Positions 1 through 12,000 of a stretch of DNA of 64,000 nucleotides are shown here, one piece after another (positions within the stretch are counted from its first letter, which is position 1; every line of letters begins with the position of its first letter). The DNA is from Liolophura sinensis (taxonomy: Eukaryota; Mollusca; Polyplacophora; Chitonida; Chitonidae), in contig NC_088295.1 in the NCBI RefSeq assembly GCF_032854445.1, positions 89,859,836 to 89,923,835 on the forward strand, in the 5' to 3' direction. A program made the translations under genes and the position numbers. The notes under the pieces were generated by a model, which searched no databases, was not told the origin of the DNA, and worked only from the letters and a program-made list of their open reading frames with translations.

Positions 1-2784
1 ACTGAAATCAGCAACAAGATTTTCCTCCATGAAAATTTGAACAAATAACTTTGCACATGTGTTAAATACAAAAGAGAAGACGATCTATGAATCAAAATAC
101 ATAAAAACAATGAAAAACAATGAAAGATCAATCTCATCTAAAAGAAACCTTGTCAAAATCTCTCAAAACTCAACTCTATACTAACGTCATCGAACACCGA
201 ACCTGTGGCTTGGTCATGTTGGAGCAGTCATGAGGGCATTAATAGATAAATTGGTCAGAACAGATCCAGATATGTACATTTTGTACCTCCACAAATTTTC
301 ATACTGTACCTCCACAGATTTACATGCTGTATTTCCACAGTTTTACATACTGTGCCCCCACAGATTTACAATTTCCTGTTAGATTCTACACATGTAGGTT
401 ACACTTGTAACAAACCTAACACCAAACACTGGCTTTACAAAGGTGGGTCTACATGATCAATTTTTCTTCTGATCGAGGGAACTTGTTGCGCTGTCACTGG
501 ACACAACTTTTCTTTTCATTGAATGTGTCATATTGACTGCATGTGCATGTATTACAAACACTGGAGTTACACAACCTGCATCCTGCCAAATAATGATTCC
601 TAGCTGCTACATGACTTATTGGAGCAAAGTGTATGTGTATGTAGAACATACTTACAAGCACATTGATATCCTAGATGTACACCTATTTTACCCAACACAA
701 TTTTACACTCAGAGTACAAGTGCAATTCAAACAACATTTTAGATATATTATCTAATCATTAACATTCTTCATGTGTCATTTAAAGTTGCTTCCCTTAAAT
801 CTGTATGCAGCACACAATGGAAGGTCTAACACCTACCTAGGTCCTAACTCCTACCCTGTACAAATTTCAGAGACAATGTCAAAAGACACAATTATATCTT
901 CAATATTACATGTACATTAATTGTATTTATATGGTACAATCAACAAGGACTTATCAATTCTTAACTTAAATCTTATATTGTTCAAGGTCACAACAAGCAT
1001 GTTAAATTCAACATTTAAAAAAAATCTTAAAGTACCGTTTCTTACAATCTTTTCTCCAATCAGATCATCTTCCATTGATACAAAACTTTTCTCATAAAAT
1101 ACATAAACAATGTATGTGCCCACAAACTGTAACATCTCTCAATTGACCGAGAGCCATGGAAGTGGATAGGGCTGCATTCACCAGCCATCCTTTAACCAGC
1201 AGTCCTTGTTTATCTTATCACAGCTGGTTATAACATGGCACTTCCATTAGTTTCCAAAGGAGAAGGAGAAAGAGAGTCTACAAATCTCCAGGTAATAACC
1301 TGCCAATCCTGTCTCTTATTGATACACACGGTCAGCACAATAAAGCAGACAATTACTCGTAACTCCATCACATTTCTGATACTGGACATTTTTCCAACCA
1401 CAGACCACAGCCCAGCCTCAGGGATATATGCTTACAGCGCACTTAACTTACTTTTCAAATTCTTCATAATAAAACGACAAGAGAATGTATAGCCTAGTGT
1501 TCATCTTTATACACATGGCACAAAGCAATGCATTTTCCTGTTTCAACTTTCAATTTGGTACAAGCTGTCAACTGAGAATCATCTCAGGCAAATCCCTTAT
1601 CACAGTTTCACAATTTCCAATCTTCTCCACTTTATAAATATACTGTACACTTATCCATCCAAAACACAGCAACATTTGCAATCCCCTGGTGTCCAGCAAA
1701 GAACCCACACCAACAGAATCTGTACAAAGACTGTTTGAGCAAGCCTGCAGACTTTTCTTCCAATTCTTTGATCCAGTACAGATCAAATACCGATATTTCA
1801 ACCACAAGCCTTTAAACTGTGATGTGATTTTTCAAAAAACACATTAATTTGCATTGGTTGTGCTTAAAATTAAATCTACAAAACTGTTGATAATTGAGAT
1901 GAATGTGCAATGAAATCAAGACTGTTATAAAGTATATGTTATTCAAAAGTACAATGACTACCACTTATACAAAATACTTGATACATCTAACTGGCATGCC
2001 TGCACACTAAACTTTACTGACCCTACAGGAAGGGAGTCTGACCTACAATGTTTACAGACATGAAAACATCGCTAAGGTTAACTTCCTGACAATCATGTGC
2101 GTGGAATAAACAACAATATGTTATCATTATCAACCGCTCTACATGTACCTTACACACGCTGAAGCAACATGCACAATTCTGGTTATGAAATTGTGTACGT
2201 GAATACCCAACCCACCCATGTGAGCAGATATCATATGACCTTTTTGTACCCTCTAAACATTGAAGACCTTCATCAATGTAATAGATCAGAAAGTATAATA
2301 CATGTAAATGCTTGGCAAGTCAGGCATTTATGAGCTGATCTAATTAAAGTTTACACAAAATAACTGATACTGTACACAACAGTTTTCACTCTAAACATGG
2401 TGCCATAAAGAGGTCTACCGAATCAAATAGACTCCGTATTATATCAGGGAAATATAAATACTACTACATGTATTATGTCTTACAAAATTATGAAAATGAA
2501 AGACATACCAGATAATCTAGTTCACACAGAGTAGAGGACATGGCTACGCAAACCTGTTGCTGTGTTACATGCAACACACCCACGAGGTAGAAATTCTTGA
2601 ATCAAGATCAATCCGAAGTAAGCTGTACTGAACATTGCGGGAAAGCTGTTAGTTGTAAGTTGTGTCTGGTAAGATACACAATGTAGTGCACAAGCTGAAC
2701 ACGATGTTGTATATGTCCTTCCAAGCTGGGATGCTTGTCCCTGTAGCAAATATCACAAGGGGAGAGAACTGCTACCAGGGGAGA
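1..2784. other. 3' flank of the ABCG gene, no gene recognised
   Basis: This stretch lies downstream of the ABCG stop codon on the minus strand, so its right-hand part should be that gene's 3' untranslated region. The open frames are short, AT-rich and unlike known proteins. I found no clear AATAAA on the minus strand, so the transcript end is not placed. The only structured part is a small tandem repeat at 282-373. Confidence 0.6.
282..373. repeat. 23-bp tandem repeat, four copies
   Basis: Four consecutive, diverged units of about 23 bp can be aligned by eye, each with the pattern tgtacctccacagatttaca. No coding meaning is apparent. Confidence 0.7.
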
Positions 2785-3010
2785 TCATCGCTGTGACTTG
2801 ACGCGCCACCTCAGAACAAGGTAGCAGCTAACACGCAGAATCACAAAGAAAACACAGAGCACTATGAAGTCTATGTAGAACCGGGCTCCCTCTACGTCCA
2901 TCTCACGAAGCACGTCTGTCGCTTTGTTAAAGACACAGTTGTTGTTCTCGCATTCCAGGGCTCCTCGCTCAAATCCATAGATTGCCTGCAGTACTCCCTC
3001 AAAGGAATAT
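2785..3010 (-). CDS. ABCG1/ABCG4: ABCG exon 13 (last transmembrane segment, stop)
   Basis: Residues 644-718. It opens with [20 protein letters not shown], the conserved stretch after membrane segment 5. The external loop has two close cysteines (CENNNC), as in vertebrate ABCG1/4, where such a pair is thought to be disulfide-bonded. The last hydrophobic segment is [19 protein letters not shown], and the tail RWRVKSQR ends at TGA. Confidence 0.93.
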
Positions 3011-6000
3011 CTGCATAACAAGAGGGCAGAGGTAGAATGATTAAAAAATGGTACAGTACTGTGAAATCTATTGACAATGTATTCGTAAGCCAAAATTTTG
3101 TTTACAACTGAATGCCGGAACTACTGTCACTATAATTTTTTTAACCAAATGGAAACAATCAGTTTCTACATGATAATGTCAATGAAAACAAGTTCTTACT
3201 GGAATTTGAGATCCACACTTATCAGAATCAGCTTACCTACTATTTTCAGATCGTAAAAGGAATTTAATAAAAACAGCTTTGGCACAAACTTTAGCACCTG
3301 GTCACAAAGAAAGCTAACTGTGAACAACTGGGTATTCTGACCTGATGTAGGAAATATAGGAGAGCCACTGTAGGTAAGGAGGGATGGTGTCAAAGTTTAC
3401 AAAGAAGCCGCTGAACAGCAGGATGGGTATGGCAGTGACGGGTCCCAAAAATACAGCCACCTGAAATCAGAACAGAATAAAGTTAAAGCATGCACAGTTA
3501 TTTTAGAATTTACAGTAAATGACTCAAAATTTCTCCCATGACTAAACTGCACATTTTGCTTGCTTGTTGATTTTAGAACGGTGTTTTGAGGATTGGTTGG
3601 ATGGATGGAAAATACATTACAGGAAAAATTTAAGTTTCAGCACTAAAGTAATATTTCATGACATTTGATTGCCGTTAAAAAACACTTCTGTTGAATTTAA
3701 CAACATTATAATAGAATCCAAACCACACCCTCATTGATGAATAAAGCATTTTAATATACTTAAACTGTAATGGGTTACCTGAAAATACGCTGCCTTCAGG
3801 GGGCACCTGCTGAGCACTGACCTGTAGGGAAATGGTTGCCCCTACAAGGTGAGGTACCTACCAGGGCAAAGTTAGGGGGTATGTCTGCTGAGCACTCACC
3901 TGTAGGGAAGTGGCTGCCCCTATAAGGAGCCCCAAGGACTGAGCTACCAGGGAGGTCTGTGTTGCCAGGGTTAGGAACATCACAAATCGGACAAAGTCAT
4001 TTGGCTGTGAGGTCATCCAGTACACTATGCTGCCATACACCAGGGGGAATATAATCTGAAAATATCACCCAATAATTGACTCTAAATGGCTTCAAGATGA
4101 TATACTGTATATATAAACGTACTATGAATTTTTCATGTGGTTATAGTGTAGACAGATGAAACAGCCATACATGTTGTGGAAGGAACAGTAACTCAAAGTG
4201 TTAACCTGGAAAGGCATGTACATGAAGGCGATGGATTTTGTCAAACATTAAGGTAGAACTCCAGCGCAGAAATTTCCAAGCTACATGTAAATAATATTAT
4301 GTTTTCTGAATCCCTTTCGATCATTTAAAACATTGAAAACTGAAGAAAAATGATAGAATTTGGTGATCAAACATCAGGAAATCTACTCCACTACGATCAA
4401 GCCACCGTTGACCATGTGAGGTCGGGGCGGTACATTCCCTGCAGGCATGTGAGGCTTCCTTACATGTACAACAAAGACCACAGGAGACAATTGCCATACT
4501 TTTACAACTAATTTCAAGATTTTGGATACTGTTTTAAAAGATAAAAGATTAGCCTGATTGTTACTTTCACCTGTGTCGAGCAAAAGAGCATTCTCGTCAC
4601 CGCAAATCCCAATCAGCTGGCCAGGCTGCACGGATTACCACGTCGCATGCCAGTAGGCCTATCACTTGATTTGGCTATACAAATTATAATCTGTGGATTG
4701 TGAAACTGTGCCAGGTTCTCCACAGGTATTACAATAATTCAGTGGATGTCCAATCTGTGTCATACAAACCAGACAAGAGCGCATTTGTGTCATCTATGGT
4801 GACCGGTATGTGAGCGAAAAACTTATATCGCCCAGTCGTCATGCTGTACATGTTTTTCCAGGATCTAATAAAACTCTGGTGTCTTTCAAAATAGTTGTAA
4901 AACTGTTTTATTTATGTGATTTTCAGGGTGCTAATTAAGAGGTTTACATGTAGGGGTAATTATTGAATCAGTCATATGATAACTTCAGGAAAAGCACACA
5001 GTGCATGGGCCTAATGCGTTGATTTGTCAATGCCTTGCAGGGCTTTTCAACATATAATTCTGGCAGGTCTTCACGGCATGATGTCACCCGAACAGGGCTC
5101 CTAGGCCGACAAGATAGGCAGATGGTCTAACTTGAATGGGTCGTTTTTAAGTGGAACTAGTTAAAATAATATTTTAGAAAATGCAGTTTACATACTAACA
5201 TAGCAAAAATATTGTGTCCAGGGAACATCTAGTATAAAAATAAAAGCGTTGGGATTCTCCTTTAAGGCCTCTTAAAGGCCCCTTTTAAGGCGGTGAGGAG
5301 AAAATGCTTACCTGGAAAGGCATATCAGCCATGGTTTTGGCCATATAGTAAGCCTTAAGACTGTACCAGTAGTTGAGGTGCTCTCTAACAAACACTGCCA
5401 TCTCCATTGGGACTGGAAAACAAAGGTATATGTAGATAAGTCATTACGCTAAAATCAACTCAGTTCATTAATCCACGGCAGGTTGAATCACATATCATAT
5501 GTAAGGCATGAGTTGTGGAGGAAAGCGTTGTTGAAAGTCTCAACTAAGATTTCAGGAAAGTGTTTTGGATTTGCATGTAAGCAAAGAGTTGTGGGGAGTC
5601 AAATGTAAGATTTGAGGGGAGTGTTTGTTCTCCTCACATGTAAGGAATGCATTGTGAAGAATCATAAATAAGATTTGGCAAATGTGTTTTTGACCCGCAT
5701 GTGAGGAAAGCATCACATATAAGATGTAAGGAAAGAATTGTGGAAGAAAAGGTTGTGGAGAGTTACATGTAAAGATTTGAGGAAAGTGTTTTTGACTTGC
5801 ATGTAAGGAAAGAATTGTGGAGAATCACACGCAAGATGTAAGGAAAGAGATGTGGAGTCACACGCAAGATGTAAGGAAAGAGATGTGGTGGAAAAGGTTG
5901 TGAAGATTTATGTATAGGATTTGAGTGAAGTGTTTTGGACTTGCATGTTATGGAGAGTCAAATGTAAGATGTAAGGAAAGGAGGGTCAAATGTAAGATGT

Positions 6001-9000
6001 AAGTAAAGAGTTGTGGAAAGTCAAATGTAAAATGTAGAGAAAGTGTTGTGGAGAGTCAAATGTAAGATGTAACGAAAGAGTTGTGGAGAGTCAAACATAA
6101 GATGAAAGGGAGAGTTGTGGAGAGTCAAATGTAAGATGTGAAGAAAGCCTTATGGAGAAAAACAAGTGAGATGTAAGGAAAAAGTTGTAGACTGCCACAT
6201 ACAGTATGATTTGAGGAAAATGTTTAGGACTTGCAAGTAAGGAAACTGTTGTGAAAGGTCACAAGTAAGGAGTGTCAGGTGGACAGTATTTAAGACCAAC
6301 ATGTAATGAGACTGTTGTTTATAGTCACAAGTTAGAAGTAAGGGAAGAGTTTAAGACTCACATGTAATGAGACTGTTGAGGATACAGCCACAAGTTAGAA
6401 GTAAGGGGAGAGTTTAAGACTCACATGTAATGAGACCGCTGTGGATAGCCACAAGTTAGAAGTAAGGGAAGAGTTTAAGACTCACATGTAATGAGACCGC
6501 TGTGGATAGCCACAAGTTAGAAGTAAGGGGAAGGTTTAAGACTCACATGTAATGAGACTGTTGAGGATACAGTCACAAGTTAGAAGTAAGGGGAGATATT
6601 AAGACTCATATGTAATGAGACTGTTGAGGACAGCCACAAGTTAGAAGTAAGGGAAGAGTTTAAGACTCACATGTAATGAGACTGTTGAGGATACAGTCAC
6701 AAGTTAGAAGTAAGGGGAGATATTAAGACTCATATGTAATGAGACTGTTGAGGACAGCCACAAGTTAGAAGTAAGGGAAGAGTTTAAGACTCACATGTAA
6801 TGAGACTGTTGAGGATAGCCACAAGTTAGAAGTAAGGGGAGATATTAAGACTCATATGTAATGAGACTGTTGAGGACAGCCACAAGTTAGAAGTAAGGGA
6901 AGAGTTTAAGACTCACATGTAATGAGACTGTTGAGGATAGCCACAAGTTAGAAGTAAGGGTAGACATTAAGACTCACATGTACTGAGACTGTTGAGGATA
7001 GCCACAAGTTAAGTTAGAAGTAAGGGAAGAGTTTAAGACTCACATGTAATGAGACTGTTGAGGATAGCCACAAGTTAGAAGTAAGGGAAGAGTTTAAGAC
7101 TCACATGTAATGAGACTGTTGAGGATAGCCACAAGTTAGAAGTAAGGGAAGAGTTTAAGACTCACATGTAATGAGACTGTTGAGGATAGCCACAAGTTAG
7201 AAGTAAGGGAAGAGTTTAAGACTCACATATAATGAGACTGTTGAGGATAGCCACAAGTTAGAAGTAAGGGAAGACGTTAGGAGTCACAGGTAATGAGACT
7301 GTTGAGGATAGCCACAAGTCAGAAGTAAGGGGAGACATAAGATTCACATGTAATGAGACTGTTAAGGATAGCCACAAGTTAAAAGTAAGGGGAGACATTA
7401 AGACTCACATGTAATGAGACTGTTGAGGATAGCCACAAGTTAGAAGTAAGGGGAGACATTAAGACTCACATGTAATGAGACTGTTGAGGATAGCCACAAG
7501 TTAGAAGTAAGGGGAGACATTAAGACTCACATGTAATGAGACTGTTGAGGATAGCCACAAGTTAAAAGTAAGGGAAGAGTTTAAGACTCACATGTAATGA
7601 GACCGCTGTGGATAGCCACAAGTTAGAAGTAAGGGAAGAGTTTAAGACTCACATGTAATGAGACCGCTGTGGATAGCCACAAGTTAGAAGTAAGGGAAGA
7701 GTTTAAGACTCACATGTAATGAGACCGCTGTGGATAGCCACAAGTTAGAAGTAAGGGAAGAGTTTAAGACTCACATGTAATGAGACTGTTGAGGATAGCC
7801 ACAAGTTAGAAGTAAGGGAAGAGTTTAAGACTCACATGTAATGAGACCACTGTGGATAGCCACAAGTTAGAAGTAAGGGAAGAGTTTAAGACTCACATGT
7901 AATGAGACTGTTGAGGATAGCCACAAGTTAGAAGTAAGGGAAGACATTAAGACTCACATGTAAGGACTGTGGGCATGAGCGCTGTGAACATCAGGAACAA
8001 CATACAGAAGAAGAGACAGCCAGCATTGTTGAACGCCTTACTGGCCTCATTGCCTATTCCCAGGTACAACAGGCCAATCAATATCCCCACACTCAAGTGA
8101 GAAATCAGGCGCAGTCTCGTCAGTGTCTGCAAGCACAGTTATGTGGGTTTACACACAAGTGATTCAGAGATGCAGATATAAAACACAGATATTGAACACA
8201 TTAAGCAAAATAGGAGACTTATTGTATCCCTTTAGCTTTTTCAGTGATAATAAATGGAAATATATAGAAAGTAATAAAATACCTGATGCTATTTTACCGC
8301 CATAACTCAATGAAACACAAAAAAAACAAGAGACTCACTGTATCTCTCATGATTGACATGAAAGTCCGTATGAAGAGTACTCTGAACTGTGTCAGGTAGC
8401 TGGTGGCAAAGGTGTGGCAATCATACTCGTTCATGTAGTCCTGCTAACACACAATCATAATAATCATTATGAATACTTAAGAAAGCCTTTCCGGTTTCCT
8501 CCCATCAGCCGTAATATGAGTGAAATACTCTTGAGTACAGCATAAAACACCAATCAAATAAATAAATTAAGAATGCCTTCAGCTCACCAATCAGCTAAAT
8601 GTAATACAAAGATCAAAATGGGTCGCTCGATGAATAACAAATTATTTTTCTCTTTCGCATGAATTTTAATTTGAATTCTAAAGCAGCTTTATACATGTAA
8701 TTGAATTGTTTGCTATATTTGAGTTTTCACTGACATTACCTAGACTTGCAAATTCTGGTGAATGAATAATAGCACATTTCACCCTAAGGAATATATTTTC
8801 ACTCATTAAAGCACATCTGGTTGACACTTTATCACTTACGTCTGGCTTGTTGGGTGTGGTACAACACACTCCTCCATTCTGTTTCATGAAAGACGCCTTG
8901 GCAGGGATATGTCCATTAGTGCCATTGCAGTGCCCGTTACAGTTGCCATTGGTGACCAGAGCATCCGCCTCCGTACTGTTCTCATTGGTTGTGGCCACTT

Positions 9001-12000
9001 TCTCAGCAGTGGGCTTGAGTCCATTACTGTGCCCATTCATCAGCAGTTTGGCGTTCAGTAGCTCCTGCTGCTCTGTGTACTCCTGCTGGAGCACCTCACA
9101 CCTGTTATTCTTCACGGCCATCACCAGCTTCAAATGCTTGTCTTCTCCATACTCCCCCACTGCTACCTCCATCACTGAAAACAGGGGAGATAACCATGGG
9201 CAGGTCACTCAAACACATGTAGTTGGCCATGAATATATGTATTTTTCAAATCTGAACTCTCAACCCCAGCAACACCAAGACAATAAAGAGAGAGACATAA
9301 GAGGAATTTCCTACCAACTACATATAGATCATTGAAGAACATGTTAAGTGTACATCAGGGCCACAAGTTGTGGCAAACACTATACGCTATGCCAAAAAAG
9401 CAAATTCAAAAGTGAGTTTCACGTGTATGCTCTTCTCTTCCTGAAGGTAAAAAAAGTTTGACCCTAATTCCTCAACCTTTATTCATATAAAACACAGAGC
9501 AACTTTTAGTTAGGTTTATGCAACTTAATAATTTGACTTTGGAGAGAAAACTTTTTGTTTAGTTTGCCAAATGAGGGCCTCAAAAAAAGTATAATTTTGT
9601 CTGCACAGAATAATGACAGAATATGCTTTAATAAACACTTTGCAAATATTCAAAAAAGGTTGAAAAATTACAGTACTGCACAGAATAAAATCACAGAATA
9701 TGTTTGAATGAACACTTGGAAAACATTCGAAAAAGGTTGAAAAATTACAGTACTGAACCACATTATCATGTCAAAACTTTTGGACAACTATTTTTGTTTA
9801 CATCTCTAAGTACACTGGAGCTGAATATTTGTGAAGAAGTTTCAAAATGAAAAATGCGTCATGAAAGAAGTGTGTGCCTGCTGTACACGGGGAGTCAAAA
9901 GTTGCATAATCTTCTATTATCTTCCGCGCCAAAGATTCGCCTATTCCCATGATCATTTATCATTACTTTTGATTCAAATTATTTCCTTGTCTTACCAAAG
10001 TCTGCAGGGTTATGGTAGTTAGGACACACCAGTCCATGGTCCTTGAAGTAAGGTAAGAGGGTGGGTATAGTGCCTCTGTAGATACACTGGCCATCTGACA
10101 ACATGTACAGCTGCAAGAAAGTAAACAGACAAGGTCAGATAAGGTAAGAGGGTGGGTATAGTGCCTCTGTCGATACACTGGCCCTCTGACACCATGTACA
10201 GCTGCAAACCTTGAATCGTCAGCATCCTATCCCTGCCCTTCTGTAAACACTATGTAGAGTCATACAATGCCTGAACATTCGGGCATGTTTAGATTGACCA
10301 CAAGTATCTGTTTTGACAGAACACCTACACTTCATCAAAAATGGATGAAATGCAAATGTAATTAGAACAGAGATAAACAGAAGAGTGATTACTAATAAAG
10401 CACCCTGCACAGTATCGTCAGACTTAAAATACAACAAAATGAAAATTATCTGAATATTCCAAATAACCATCACTAGTCAGGGATGTATACAGGGTCTCAT
10501 TGTGCCCATCAGGACGACTCCTCCAAAAAGCCAAATGGGCAAACATTTTTCTTTCTAAAACATAATATAAAATTTGTCCATCAGATTTAAGATGTCACAT
10601 TCAATTTATAGCAAGCACTCAGAAATATCTTAACTATTTCAAAGTTTTAGAAAATCAGTCCAATGGGGGGGCGTGTTAGTGATAAATACATGTACTCGGA
10701 TTTATATTGTTCCAGTTCAAGAATTTGTAGGACTGTTCCTGCTAAATGTCAGCTATACATTTTATATTATCTATAGAAATAATTTAAATTGGCTGAAAAT
10801 ACATTTCTAAGCATACCCAAAAGCTGTGGCCTCCAGATCCCTGGCTACTTTGGACAGTTTTACCTCACAGCAGTGGGCAAAACTTTTCAAAAACTTCAAA
10901 TAAGGCATTCCTGGATCCAATTTATTATCTCCTTGCCTTCATATGCACGCCATAACTCCTACATTTCTCCTGTTTAGTACACATTTCCGCAATTTGGCTA
11001 TACATCGTAAATGGCTTAACAATATTTGTTTCATTTATTTAAATCACACCAATCGACCCAATCTAATCCAAATTTATGTAACAAACAAAGAATTTGACGA
11101 CTGCTAATGTCCATCTGAGATAGTGTGAACAAGTGTCCAACTCATGCACTCAACAAATTCATTACGGTCCCATGTACTGTCTTACAAAACCCAAATAAAA
11201 TGGTCAGAAATACACATATTTGTAACATCTTAATGTTACTATAAACATATTGATATGATTTGGACCAAACCTTTTAAAAGTGACATAAAAGGTGAGCAAA
11301 TGTGGCAGAGAAAGATAAAATAATTCAGGGAACTCAGTCTGAAATTATAATGTTAAAAGTGATTAAATTGTTTGTGAACATTCTTGACATTGTCCTACTG
11401 GATTAAAATGTGTTTATTTTTTAAGTGAAGTGACTGTATTTGAAAACAAAATGAATACTGAGATGAGCATCTGTCACATGACGGGCGTGGGTGAGGACAG
11501 CGGAGTGCAGCCCTGAGGGATCAAAGTCCACACAGCATGCTGTTCTGACTCACATCCCCAGTATAGCCCCAAACACAGGGTAAACCACAAATGCTTTGTG
11601 TGGACAGACTGGTTATTGTGAAGCCCCTACCACCAAACACATGGGACAGGGACTGTATCAGGGCATAATGAGTGTATAACTGCTGACAGCACTACAGAAT
11701 ATATACCTCCCACTCTCGGGGAGCATACTATTTACAGTTTGGGATCTAACGCAAATAAAATATGTGAAAACCCACATATTACCGGATGTGGCTCAACATA
11801 AAGGCCATCTATTAGACACCAACCGTTTACAGCTCACATGGGGAAGAAAATGATAACCCAAACCCTATATATATATATATGCTTGCCGATATACAATATT
11901 GATTACATACATGATAAGAACCCCAATGAGATGGCAAGAGCACTGTAAGTGAGACTGATGCCGTATCAGTTAGGAGACAGCAGATGAACTGATCAACAGA

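Noticed and set aside
8847-9335. 162-codon plus-strand frame
   Set aside because: It is the antisense shadow of ABCG exon 7, which is in phase with its neighbours and matches the family.
10140-10208. Mutually exclusive alternative exon for ABCG exon 6
   Set aside because: The copy lacks the 3' half and any donor at the right place, so it cannot replace the exon.
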